From: GCA-002282575 sp964606405
GTDB taxonomy: Bacteria; Pseudomonadota; Gammaproteobacteria; Thiomicrospirales; Thiomicrospiraceae
DNA: 64,000 nt
Reading direction: 5' to 3'
Assembly: GCA_964606405.1 (NCBI GenBank)
Contig: CAZSGH010000003.1
Location: forward strand, 1-64,000
Each line of letters starts with the position of its first letter. Position 1 is the stretch's first letter. Position numbers and translations under genes: made by a program. This document shows, in pieces, positions 31,398 to 40,004 of the stretch. The notes beneath the pieces were generated by a model that did not search any database, had not been told where the DNA came from, and saw only the letters and a list, made by a program, of their open reading frames with translations.

Positions 31398-33989
31398 TTA
31401 ACCTAAAACAGCCATCAAGTCTTGCTGAATCGCATCGTATCGTTCTAACGCAATTGCTTTTCCTGCGTTATCGGTCAGCAGAAAGGTGTCGTCGGCACGA
31501 ATCCCTTCTGTGCTGATTTTTGCGGCAATGAGTGACAACTGATGACGGTAAAATACTTGCGCGCATTGAAATAGCAATCCCGATTTGTCGCGCGTACTTA
31601 AGTAAAGCTCGGTAAGTGTGGCATTGCTATTCGGTTTTAGCGCAATACTGGTTGGAACAGAGAAGTGTTTTTGTCTGTTGGGTAAAGGGTATTGGCTGAT
31701 GTTGCTTGTAAATGGCTCACCAGTAGCAAGGCTGCTGGTGAGTTGTTCAAGCCAGTGTTCTCGCTCATTGTCCGACCAATGCGTGAGGTGTAAAAACTTT
31801 AAGTCGATGAGTAAGTGCGCATCGTTAGAAGAGTAAACACGAGCCTCGAGAATGTTCAGTCGCATTGATTCGCAGGCGGCAGTTGTTTTGAGCCAAATAT
31901 CCGCGCGATTGTCGGTATACAGTGACAGGCTACACACGTCATTTGCCGATGTTGATTCGAGCTGAACATAGGGTAGCCTATGGTTTTGTGTAAATAGACG
32001 TGCGTGACGCATCAAGTCTTCGAGTTGTTGCTTTTGATAATAGTGCGATGCTTCTAAACACTGCCAGATATGCTCAAGTTTTGCCTGTTGTTCGGGAGCG
32101 ACGGAGGATAAAACGAGATTGCGGGAATTTTCTTGCGTTTGGTGCTGTAGGTGGTTGCGTGTTTGTCGATATAGGTGACTGAGCAGGTTATCTTTCCAAC
32201 CATTCCATCCAACGGGTGAGGTGGCACAAATATCGGCAACGGTAAGTAAGTACAGGGTGGTTAACTTGTCTAATGTGCCCACCGTTTGGCTAAATTGAGC
32301 AATCACCTCATTGTCAGAGATGTCTTTCTTCTGTGCGCTATGAGACATTTCAAGATGCGCACGAACCAACCAACTCAGATGTTCGCCTTCTTCAGGAGAG
32401 AGGTGCGCTTGTTGAGCAAAGGCAAGCGCATCTTCAGCACCCAGTATTTCGTGTTTACCGCCACGCCCTTTGGCGATGTCGTGAAAAAAACCTGCCAGTA
32501 ATAAAATGTCGGGTTGTTTAATTTTGCTGGCAAGCTCACATGCTAGCGGAAAGTTTTTTTGTGTTTGCGCATCGGCGACAATAAACTGACGAAGGTTGCG
32601 AACAACCATCAGGGTGTGTTCATCGACAGTATAAGCATGGAATAAATCAAACTGCATTAAGCCTGTGATGCGGTGGAAGGCGGGGAAAAGTCTGCCCAAA
32701 ATACCTTGTGTGTGCATAGCATAAAGCAATTTGGTAACGCCTTTAGGAATGCGTAGCATCTCTCTAAACAGTTGCCAAGTTTCTGCTTGCTGACAAAAGT
32801 TTTCGTTAATCAGATGGGCATAGTTTTGTATCATGCGTTGCGTATCAGCGCGAATGCCTGAGCAGTCGTTTGTACCCATCAGATAAAATAAGCGCAATAC
32901 ATTTAATGGCGAGCGAATTAAGGCTTGTTCATTATTGATGCTTAAATAACCATCAATAATGACAAAGTCATCATCAATGACGATGGTTTCGGTTTGATTC
33001 GGTGCCAATAAATGCTCGCGGAAGTGCTGCAAGAGCAAGGTGTTGAGATTGCGAATGATTCGGGCATTGCGGTAGTAGTCTTGCATAAATGCTTCAACGG
33101 CAAGCTTACCTGTCGTGTCGGTATAGCCTAAGGCTTGTGCAACCTGCTTTTGATGCTCAAATAACAGGCGCTCTTCTTTGCGTTTTTTAAGACTGTGTAG
33201 TACAAAACGAACTCGCCAATGAAAACGCATAGCACGCTCGAGGTGGTTGTATTCTTCCACGCTCAAAAAGCCGACACTAACCAATTGTTGCAGACTGCTC
33301 GCACCAAAATGGCGTTTGGCAACCCAAGCAATCGTGTGAATGTCGCGTAGCCCCCCAGGGCTTTCTTTTATATTGGGTTCTAACTGCGCTAGTGCATCTT
33401 GTGCTTTATTATGCCTAATGGTTTGTTCGTTGACTTTAGCAAGAAAAAAGCTAACGCTTGGCCAAAAGTCGGGGCGCTTGAGTAAGTTACGTAGATCGTC
33501 AAACGCTTCGTAGTTGCCGATTAACCAGCGCGACTCGATGTAGTTGGTAGCGGTAGAGACATCATTCTTGCCAATATTAAAGCAATCATCTAGTGTGCGA
33601 ATCGCGTGACCTACTTGTAGTCCAATATCCCACAAATAGGTTAAAAACGACTCGACTGCTCGCGCTTCGTCATCACTAAGATCGTGGCTCGGTGATAAAA
33701 TGAGAATGTCGATATCTGAGTAGGGATGTAGCTCACCGCGACCATAGCCACCAACCGCAATTAAGCTTAGCGCCGACTGTTTCGGAATGTGATGCTTCCA
33801 GACACGTCGTAATAGCTGATCAACGAAGTTCGTGCGTTCGCTAATCAAGTGTTGTATGGGGGCTTGCGCCTGAAAGCGCTCGAGTTGTTGCTCTGCCAGA
33901 TTGGTAAGCAAGTTTCTGCCAACGGCGATGGCTTCTTTAGGCTCTTTTAGTGCTTTTACCAATAGCGGCGTAGCAACTGGGCTGGTCAT
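31398..33989 (-). CDS. glnD: PII uridylyltransferase/uridylyl-removing enzyme GlnD
   Basis: An 863-residue nitrogen sensor. The nucleotidyltransferase motif GGYGRGELHPYSDIDIL is near residues 82-98. An HD hydrolase domain (AGFFHDIAKGRGGKH) and two ACT regions toward the carboxyl end follow. It uridylylates PII when glutamine is low and reverses this when glutamine is high. Its ATG overlaps the map stop, as in other gammaproteobacteria (map-glnD). Confidence 0.97.
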   Translation of the reverse strand: MTSPVATPLLVKALKEPKEAIAVGRNLLTNLAEQQLERFQAQAPIQHLISERTNFVDQLLRRVWKHHIPKQSALSLIAVGGYGRGELHPYSDIDILILSPSHDLSDDEARAVESFLTYLWDIGLQVGHAIRTLDDCFNIGKNDVSTATNYIESRWLIGNYEAFDDLRNLLKRPDFWPSVSFFLAKVNEQTIRHNKAQDALAQLEPNIKESPGGLRDIHTIAWVAKRHFGASSLQQLVSVGFLSVEEYNHLERAMRFHWRVRFVLHSLKKRKEERLLFEHQKQVAQALGYTDTTGKLAVEAFMQDYYRNARIIRNLNTLLLQHFREHLLAPNQTETIVIDDDFVIIDGYLSINNEQALIRSPLNVLRLFYLMGTNDCSGIRADTQRMIQNYAHLINENFCQQAETWQLFREMLRIPKGVTKLLYAMHTQGILGRLFPAFHRITGLMQFDLFHAYTVDEHTLMVVRNLRQFIVADAQTQKNFPLACELASKIKQPDILLLAGFFHDIAKGRGGKHEILGAEDALAFAQQAHLSPEEGEHLSWLVRAHLEMSHSAQKKDISDNEVIAQFSQTVGTLDKLTTLYLLTVADICATSPVGWNGWKDNLLSHLYRQTRNHLQHQTQENSRNLVLSSVAPEQQAKLEHIWQCLEASHYYQKQQLEDLMRHARLFTQNHRLPYVQLESTSANDVCSLSLYTDNRADIWLKTTAACESMRLNILEARVYSSNDAHLLIDLKFLHLTHWSDNEREHWLEQLTSSLATGEPFTSNISQYPLPNRQKHFSVPTSIALKPNSNATLTELYLSTRDKSGLLFQCAQVFYRHQLSLIAAKISTEGIRADDTFLLTDNAGKAIALERYDAIQQDLMAVLG

Positions 33990-34774
33990 GGTCGGACTTC
34001 GTCAGGGCGCAAGGTGAAAATTTCAACGCCAGTTTCGGTAACCGCAAGCGTGTGTTCCCACTGAGCGGATAAGGCTCGGTCGCGTGTCACGACCGTCCAG
34101 CCATCGGGCAAGACTTTGATGTCTTTTTTGCCTAGGTTAATCATCGGTTCGATGGTAAACGTCATGCCGGGCGTGAGCACTAAGCCTTCACCTTGTTTGC
34201 CATAATGCATTACATGTGGCTCTTCATGAAACGCCAGTCCGACACCATGTCCGCAATACTCGCGAACCACTGAGCAGTGATTGCTTTCTGCGTGCTTTTG
34301 AATGGCATAGCCGATGTCGCCAAGCGTCGCACCAGGTTTAACCAGATCGATGCCGATCCACAGACACTCGTGGGCAATGCGGCAAATGCGGCTGCCACGA
34401 ACCGTTGGTTTGCCGATTTCGAACATCATGCTGGTATCGCCAAAGTAGCCATCTTTAATAACTGTAACATCGATATTAACAATGTCGCCATCAGCTAGTT
34501 TTTTGCTGCCAGGAATGCCATGACAGACTTGATGGTTAATGCTGGTACAAATCGAGCGCGGAAAACCTAAATAATTCAAGCAGGCAGGAATCGCCCGCTG
34601 TGTATTGACAATGTAGTCGTAAGCCAGTCTATCTAAGGTGTCGGTCGTTACGCCTGCGCGAACGTGTTCTGTTAGCATGACAAGCACATCCGCTGCGAGT
34701 TTGCCCGCGATGCGCATGCCTGCGAGTTGTTCGGGGCTTTTAATGATGACTTTATCAGCGTTATTATTAGACAT
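33986..34774 (-). CDS. map: Methionine aminopeptidase
   Basis: A 262-residue type I enzyme with metal ligands in VNIDVTVIKDGYFGDTSMMF (two Asp), CGHGVGLAFHEEPHV (His), TFTIEPM (Glu) and the final E of SAQWEHTLAVTE. It removes initiator methionine. The ATG at 34774 (MSNNNADKVIIKSPEQL) is chosen; the frame extends upstream to 34852 but that part is not family-like. It is divergent from rpsB, the usual arrangement. Confidence 0.96.
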   Translation of the reverse strand: MSNNNADKVIIKSPEQLAGMRIAGKLAADVLVMLTEHVRAGVTTDTLDRLAYDYIVNTQRAIPACLNYLGFPRSICTSINHQVCHGIPGSKKLADGDIVNIDVTVIKDGYFGDTSMMFEIGKPTVRGSRICRIAHECLWIGIDLVKPGATLGDIGYAIQKHAESNHCSVVREYCGHGVGLAFHEEPHVMHYGKQGEGLVLTPGMTFTIEPMINLGKKDIKVLPDGWTVVTRDRALSAQWEHTLAVTETGVEIFTLRPDEVRP

Positions 34775-34852
34775 GACTTGAGATATTCCTAAAAATCGGG
34801 TATAAATGCGGGCTAGAACTCCCATTTGGGGGTATTTTACCACTCCGCACAT

Positions 34853-34978
34853 ATTTCGTCACCGATTACTGGGTGGCCGTAAGGCTTAGTAACACGGGAA
34901 ATATGGAGGCAAAACCCAAGGAACTCCCTTAAAGAAACTATTCTTTAAGTGTGATTCCTATATGAAAAGGAAAATTTC
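34853..34978 (+). promoter_or_regulatory. rpsB leader with hairpins (candidate autoregulatory leader)
   Basis: The 126 bases before rpsB include a perfect 9-bp stem CTTAAAGAA...TTCTTTAAG (34928-34949), flanked by GGAA and TTCC that extend it, and an upstream GGGTGGCCGTAAGG segment. In E. coli, S2 represses its own mRNA through the leader; whether this one does is inference. AAAAGGAAAATTTC is the ribosome site. Confidence 0.4.
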
Positions 34979-35722
34979 ATGGCTAAAGTATCTATGCGTC
35001 AACTGCTCGAAGCAGGCGTTCATTTCGGTCACCAGACTCGCTACTGGAACCCTAAAATGGGTCAGTACATTTACGGTTCACGTAACAAAATTCACATCGT
35101 TAACTTAGAACAGACATTGCCAATGTTTCATGACGCGTTAAATGCTGTCAGTAAAATTGTTGCGGGTCGTGGTACGGTTCTTTTTGTGGGTACTAAGCGT
35201 GCAGCAGCAGAAGTGGTCGCTGAACAAGCGAAGCGTTGTGGTATGCCATTCGTGAATCACCGTTGGTTAGGTGGTATGTTGACGAACTTCAAAACGGTTA
35301 AGCAATCTATTCGTCGTTTGCGTGAGCTTGAAACAATGGTTCAAGACGGCACAATTGAGCGTTTAACAAAGAAAGAAGCGTTGATGCAAGCGCGTGAATT
35401 AGAGCGTTTAGAACGTTCTTTAGGTGGTATCAAAGATATGCGTCAGATGCCTGATGCGATTTTTGTTATTGATACAGGCGTTGAGCACAATGCGATTCTA
35501 GAAGCTAAGAAACTAGGCATTCCTGTTATTGGTGTTGTCGATACAAACAGCGATCCATCATTGGTTGACTATGTTATTCCAGGTAACGACGATGCGGTTC
35601 GCGCATTGAAACTTTATCTAGAGTCAGCAGCTGATACAGTATTGGAAGCTAAGGCAAGCATCACAACAGGTGCTGCTGAAGACGAATTCGTCGAAGCTGC
35701 AACAGAAGCGGCTGCTGCTTAA
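34979..35722 (+). CDS. rpsB: Ribosomal protein uS2
   Basis: A 247-residue small-subunit protein starting MAKVSMRQLLEAGVHFGHQTRYWNP, with PFVNHRWLGGMLTNFKTVKQS and DAIFVIDTGVEHNAI. It completes 30S assembly. First gene of the rpsB-tsf-pyrH-frr series, with a terminator/attenuator before tsf. Confidence 0.99.
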   Translation: MAKVSMRQLLEAGVHFGHQTRYWNPKMGQYIYGSRNKIHIVNLEQTLPMFHDALNAVSKIVAGRGTVLFVGTKRAAAEVVAEQAKRCGMPFVNHRWLGGMLTNFKTVKQSIRRLRELETMVQDGTIERLTKKEALMQARELERLERSLGGIKDMRQMPDAIFVIDTGVEHNAILEAKKLGIPVIGVVDTNSDPSLVDYVIPGNDDAVRALKLYLESAADTVLEAKASITTGAAEDEFVEAATEAAAA

Positions 35723-35738
35723 GCATCGGTTTCTGATG

Positions 35739-35763
35739 AAGGGGGCGTGTTGCCCCCTTTTTT
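35739..35763 (+). terminator. Hairpin terminator/attenuator between rpsB and tsf
   Basis: GGGGGC-GTGTT-GCCCCC followed by six T. Partial termination here would give more S2 than EF-Ts transcript. Confidence 0.92.
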
Positions 35764-35846
35764 CATATAGAATTCAAAATTAGAGCGTAAACTGCTTTAG
35801 TTTGTTGTCCAAAAAATGTTTTAGTTAAGTAACGAGGGAATTTAAG

Positions 35847-36737
35847 ATGTCTGCAATTTCAGCTGGTATGGTTAAAGAATTACGTGAACGCACAGGTGCG
35901 GGCATGATGGAATGTAAAGGTGCATTGGTTGAAACGGCTGGTGACCTAGAAAAAGCGATTGATTTGTTGCGTGTTAAAGGTATGGCTAAGGCGGATAAAA
36001 AAGCGGGTCGTACAGCAGCAGAAGGTACGATTGCGATCGTTATTTCTGATGACAAAAAACGCGCAGCCATTGTTGAAGCGAACTGTGAAACAGATTTCGT
36101 GGGTAAAAGCCCAGAGTTCAACGAATTTGCCATGGGTGTTGCTCAAGCTGCGTTAGAAACCAACCCAGCATCTATGGAAGACCTAATGGCTGCTAAGTTA
36201 GCTGATGGTACTATTGTTGATGAACGTCGTCGTGCGTTGATTTCTAAAATCGGTGAAAACATGAGTATTCGTCGTTTTGAGTTGATCGAATCAACAGGCG
36301 CGATTGGTACTTACCGTCATGGCGATAAGATCGGTGTGGTTGTGAACTTAGATGCTGGTACAGAAGAATTAGGTAAAGACTTGGCAATGCACGTTGCTGC
36401 AAGCAAGCCATTGGCTGTTGATGCGTCTGGTGTTTCTGCTGAAACGATTGATCGTGAACGTGCGATTGCACAGGCTAAAGCAGACGAAAGTGGCAAGCCA
36501 GCTAACATCGTCGAGAAGATGGTTGAAGGCGCGATTCGTAAGTTTATGGAAGATGTGACTTTGTTAAGCCAGCCTTTCGTTAAAAATCCAGATCAAACCG
36601 TCGCTCAGTTGCTTAAGGCAAACAATGCGACAGTTAACAGCTTCATTCGTTTAGAAGTTGGTGAAGGCATTGTTAAAGAAGTCACTGACTTTGCTGCTGA
36701 AGTTGCTGCGACTGCAGCTGCCATGCAAGGCAAATAA
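35847..36737 (+). CDS. tsf: Elongation factor Ts
   Basis: A 296-residue guanine-nucleotide exchange factor for EF-Tu. The amino-terminal UBA domain reads VKELRERTGAGMMECKGALVE; the core motif NCETDFVGKSPEF and C-terminal QPFVKNPDQTV are present. ACGAGGGAATTTAAG precedes the ATG. It lies 3 bases before pyrH. Confidence 0.99.
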   Translation: MSAISAGMVKELRERTGAGMMECKGALVETAGDLEKAIDLLRVKGMAKADKKAGRTAAEGTIAIVISDDKKRAAIVEANCETDFVGKSPEFNEFAMGVAQAALETNPASMEDLMAAKLADGTIVDERRRALISKIGENMSIRRFELIESTGAIGTYRHGDKIGVVVNLDAGTEELGKDLAMHVAASKPLAVDASGVSAETIDRERAIAQAKADESGKPANIVEKMVEGAIRKFMEDVTLLSQPFVKNPDQTVAQLLKANNATVNSFIRLEVGEGIVKEVTDFAAEVAATAAAMQGK

Positions 36738-36740
36738 TCC

Positions 36741-37460
36741 ATGAAAGACACAGCTCAACGCATCCTACTAAAGTTTAGTGGTGAAGCGCTTGCAGGCAGT
36801 GCTGGTTTTGGTTACAACCCCGAGGTTCTCCTCGGGGTTTGTCGTCAAGTGGCACAGCTCGCCTCTCAAGGTGTGCAGGTGGCAATTGTTGTCGGTGGTG
36901 GCAACTTGTTTCGTGGTGCTTCATCGGTAGGCGAGGGCATCCATCGTGCGACAGCTGACCAAATGGGTATGCTGGCAACGATTATGAATGGGCTGGCATT
37001 GCGCGATACCTTGTCGAGTTTGGGTGTGCCTGTTTCCATTTATTCAGGTGTTGAAGCGTCTGGTGTTGTTCCTGCATTCAATGCATTTGATGCGCGTCAG
37101 GCATTGTCTCGTGGTGAAGTGGTGATTTTGCCAGGTGGTACAGGTTCGCCGTATTTTACGACCGACACAGCTGCTGCTTTGCGTGCTGCTGAGTTATCAT
37201 GTGATTTAGTGCTTAAAGCAACCAAGGTCGATGGTATTTACACCGCAGATCCGAAAAAAGATCTGAATGCAACGCGTTACTCGCGCTTAACTTATCGTGA
37301 AGCGTTGGATAAGAACTTGGCTGTGATGGATACGGCTGCGTTTGTTTTATGTCAGGAAAATGCTATTCCGATTCGTGTATTTGATATGTTTAGCGAAGGT
37401 GCGCTTGCTGCCATTGTGCGTGGTGAGGATGTTGGTACCTTAGTCACTCAGGAGAGTTAA
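36741..37460 (+). CDS. pyrH: UMP kinase
   Basis: A 239-residue amino-acid-kinase-fold enzyme making UDP. Landmarks are RILLKFSGEALAG, VVGGGNLFRGAS, MGMLATIMNGLALRD and LKATKVDGIYTADPKKD. It begins right after tsf and ends one base before frr. Confidence 0.98.
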   Translation: MKDTAQRILLKFSGEALAGSAGFGYNPEVLLGVCRQVAQLASQGVQVAIVVGGGNLFRGASSVGEGIHRATADQMGMLATIMNGLALRDTLSSLGVPVSIYSGVEASGVVPAFNAFDARQALSRGEVVILPGGTGSPYFTTDTAAALRAAELSCDLVLKATKVDGIYTADPKKDLNATRYSRLTYREALDKNLAVMDTAAFVLCQENAIPIRVFDMFSEGALAAIVRGEDVGTLVTQES

Positions 37461-37461
37461 A

Positions 37462-38019
37462 ATGATTAATGATGTCAAAAAAGATGCCCAGGCTCGTATG
37501 GAGAAGGCATTGGGATCATTGGATAGTCAGTTGTTGCGTATTCGTACTGGTCGTGCGCATCCAAGTGTATTAGACCCTGTTCAGGTTGAATACTACGGCA
37601 ACCCTACGCCGATTAGCCAAGTGGCAAATATTGGTGTCGAAGATGCGCGCACACTCAAGGTAACGCCTTGGGAAAAGAATATGTTGCCAGCGATTGAAAA
37701 GGCAATTATTAAAGCGAATTTGGGATTAAATCCATCTTCTTCAGGCGGTGATATTCGTATTCCTTTGCCTGCTTTGACGGAAGAAACACGTAAAGAGATG
37801 ATTAAGCAAGCTAAAGCAGAAGCTGAAAATGCGCGTGTGGCTGTTCGTAATATTCGTCGTGATGCCAATCAGCAGGTTGCTAAGTTGCTAAAAGACAAGG
37901 AAATTTCTGAAGACGACGAGCGTAAAGCTAACGATGATATGCAAAAAATAACAGACAAAGCTATTGCTGATGTCGAAGTCGCATTGGTCGCCAAAGAAAA
38001 AGAGTTGCTGCAAGTTTAA
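37462..38019 (+). CDS. frr: Ribosome recycling factor
   Basis: A 185-residue factor splitting post-termination ribosomes with EF-G. Landmarks are LLRIRTGRAHPSVLDPVQVEYYG and VAVRNIRRDANQQVAKLLKDKEISEDDE. AGGAGAGTTAAA precedes the ATG. The 125 bases to uppS hold no recognisable feature. Confidence 0.99.
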   Translation: MINDVKKDAQARMEKALGSLDSQLLRIRTGRAHPSVLDPVQVEYYGNPTPISQVANIGVEDARTLKVTPWEKNMLPAIEKAIIKANLGLNPSSSGGDIRIPLPALTEETRKEMIKQAKAEAENARVAVRNIRRDANQQVAKLLKDKEISEDDERKANDDMQKITDKAIADVEVALVAKEKELLQV

Positions 38020-38144
38020 TGAAAACCTATTCCGGCAGTCATTTTGGGTTGTTACGTGGTGCTCGAGCGCGTTTGTATTGTTTATACACGCCTTCTTTTG
38101 TGCGCCTAGTAGCCTGCTCATAATGGTTTTTAGGGCAGCAGTGC

Positions 38145-38891
38145 ATGGTTAGCGAAAACAAACTCACCCCCCGTCACATTGCTATTATTATGGATGGTAA
38201 TGGTCGTTGGGCTAAGTCGCGTGGTTTGCCACGTTTTGTCGGTCATGAGCGTGGCTTGGCTGCGGTTCGTAAAGTTGTCGCCCGTTGTCGCGAGCGTCAG
38301 GTTGAAGCTTTGACGCTGTTTGCTTTTTCAACCGAAAACTGGCGCAGACCACCCGAAGAAGTTTCTAAGCTGATGGATATTTTTGGTTGGGCGCTGGTAC
38401 GAGAGGTCGCTAAACTGCACGAGAATAACGTGCGTTTGCAGGTGATCGGTGAGCGCAGTCGTTTTTCGACGGATATTCAACAGAAAATCAGCGATGCCGA
38501 AGCTAAAACAGCGACCAATGATGGGCTAACGCTAACCATTGCAGCTAACTACGGTGGTCGTTGGGACATGGTTAAGGCTGTTCAAAATTGGTCGCTTGCG
38601 CACCCAGATATCCCTTTGTCTGTTCTGACAGAGTTTGATTTATCTCCCTATTTAGCCTTGGCTGATTTGCCTGAACCCGATTTGCTCATTCGTACGGGGG
38701 GTGAAAAGCGCATTAGCAATTTTCTACTCTGGCAATTGGCCTACGCCGAATTTTATTTCACCGATGCTTTATGGCCAAGTTTTGACGGTGAACATCTTGA
38801 TGAGGCTATTACTGACTTTGCTAAGCGTCAACGTCGTTTTGGTATGACGGGCGATCAAATTGTAGGAGATAAGCCCAGTGGGAATCTCTAA
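38145..38891 (+). CDS. uppS: Undecaprenyl diphosphate synthase
   Basis: A 248-residue cis-prenyltransferase (IIMDGNGRWAKSRGLPRFVGHERG with the catalytic Asp; FAFSTENWRRPPEEV; RTGGEKRISNFLLWQLAYAE) making the lipid carrier for peptidoglycan and LPS. The last codon and stop (CTC TAA) are the first bases of repeat copy 3, so the element sets the C terminus SGNL. Confidence 0.97.
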   Translation: MVSENKLTPRHIAIIMDGNGRWAKSRGLPRFVGHERGLAAVRKVVARCRERQVEALTLFAFSTENWRRPPEEVSKLMDIFGWALVREVAKLHENNVRLQVIGERSRFSTDIQQKISDAEAKTATNDGLTLTIAANYGGRWDMVKAVQNWSLAHPDIPLSVLTEFDLSPYLALADLPEPDLLIRTGGEKRISNFLLWQLAYAEFYFTDALWPSFDGEHLDEAITDFAKRQRRFGMTGDQIVGDKPSGNL

Positions 38892-39021
38892 AAACCTCGC
38901 CTCGCGCGTTTTTAGATTTTTCAAGTTTATTTTTAGCTGAAGGAAGGGCGTTAATCAACGGGTTATGTGCTGTTTTCAGCAACCCCTTCCTTCAGATTTC
39001 CTACCTATTAGGCTTTTAGAG
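38886..39021 (+). repeat. Palindromic intergenic repeat, copy 3
   Basis: 136 bp: CTCTAAAAACCTCGC, a loop, GCGTTTTTAGA; then GCTGAAGGAAGGGC...CCCCTTCCTTCAGA; then TTCCTACCTATTAGGCTTTTAGAG. It occupies almost the whole uppS-cdsA gap. Confidence 0.93.
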
Positions 39022-39029
39022 GTAATTTA

Positions 39030-39833
39030 ATGCTTAAACAACGTGTTATAACGGCTTTGGTTTTGTTGCTGGTCGGTGTTGGTTTTTTGTTTGTGTTACC
39101 CCCTGAATGGGTTGATCTGTTGGTTGTCGTTGTTCTTGCTTTAATGGCATGGGAGTGGGCTGGTCTGACTGGTTGGACGGGCTCATTGGAACGTGCAGTT
39201 TATGCTTGGCTGAGTGTTTTATTATTTGGTTATAGTTTGGTTTTCTTGCCGGAGTTAACACAGTCTTTCGCTTGGCAAATAGCAACCTTATCTCTAACAG
39301 CGTTAAGTGTGATTGCTGTATTACGCTTCGCACAACACGGCTCTTGGTCTGATGGTTGGCAGCGCTGGATGCGTTTGTTTGGGCTGTTTTGGTTAGTCAA
39401 TTTCTCATTCGTGTTTAGCGTGGTCTTTCAAACACTTGGTGTTTGGTGGCTGTTGTTTGCCTTGTCGCTGGTATGGATCACCGATACTGGCGCCTATTTT
39501 TCGGGTAGACGTTTTGGAAAGCATAAATTAGCCGTTAAGGTTAGCCCAGGTAAAACATGGGAAGGGGTTTATGGCGGTGTTGGTTTAGCGGTTGTTTTTG
39601 CTGTCATCGTGGCATTGAATACGAGTTTGTCGATGATTGCCTTAGTTGCTGTTGCTGCTGTGGTCGCCTTTCTGTCTGTTTTTGGTGATTTGTTTGAGTC
39701 AGCATTAAAGCGTCAGATGGGCGTTAAGGACAGTAGTCAGATGCTACCAGGGCATGGTGGTTGGTTGGATCGCTTTGATGCGCTTTTATTGGCATTGCCG
39801 TTGTTTTGGTTATTATGGCAGTGGACAATCTGA
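39030..39833 (+). CDS. cdsA: CDP-diacylglycerol synthase CdsA
   Basis: A 267-residue polytopic membrane enzyme with the CdsA signature KVSPGKTWEGVYGG and SVFGDLFESALKRQMGVKDS...LPGHGGWLDRFDA. It makes CDP-diacylglycerol for phospholipids. AGAGGTAATTTA precedes the ATG, and the GAGG belongs to the end of repeat copy 3. dxr, commonly the next gene, is absent. Confidence 0.97.
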   Translation: MLKQRVITALVLLLVGVGFLFVLPPEWVDLLVVVVLALMAWEWAGLTGWTGSLERAVYAWLSVLLFGYSLVFLPELTQSFAWQIATLSLTALSVIAVLRFAQHGSWSDGWQRWMRLFGLFWLVNFSFVFSVVFQTLGVWWLLFALSLVWITDTGAYFSGRRFGKHKLAVKVSPGKTWEGVYGGVGLAVVFAVIVALNTSLSMIALVAVAAVVAFLSVFGDLFESALKRQMGVKDSSQMLPGHGGWLDRFDALLLALPLFWLLWQWTI

Positions 39834-39850
39834 TTAAATCAGATGAGAGT

Positions 39851-39990
39851 CTCTAAAAACTTCGCTTCGTGCGTTTTTAGACTTTCCAAGTTTGTTTCTT
39901 GGATGAAGGAAGGGTTTTTAATCAATGGGTTAGATGCTATTTTCAGCACCCCCCTTCCTTCAGACTTCCTACCCATTGTGTTTTTCAGAG
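39851..39990 (+). repeat. Palindromic intergenic repeat, copy 4
   Basis: 140 bp with CTCTAAAAACTTCGC...GCGTTTTTAGAC, GATGAAGGAAGGG...CCCTTCCTTCAGACTTCC and TACCCATTGTGTTTTTCAGAG. It lies between cdsA and rseP, where dxr is found in relatives. Confidence 0.93.
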
Positions 39991-40004
39991 GTTCCTTAAG
40001 TTAA

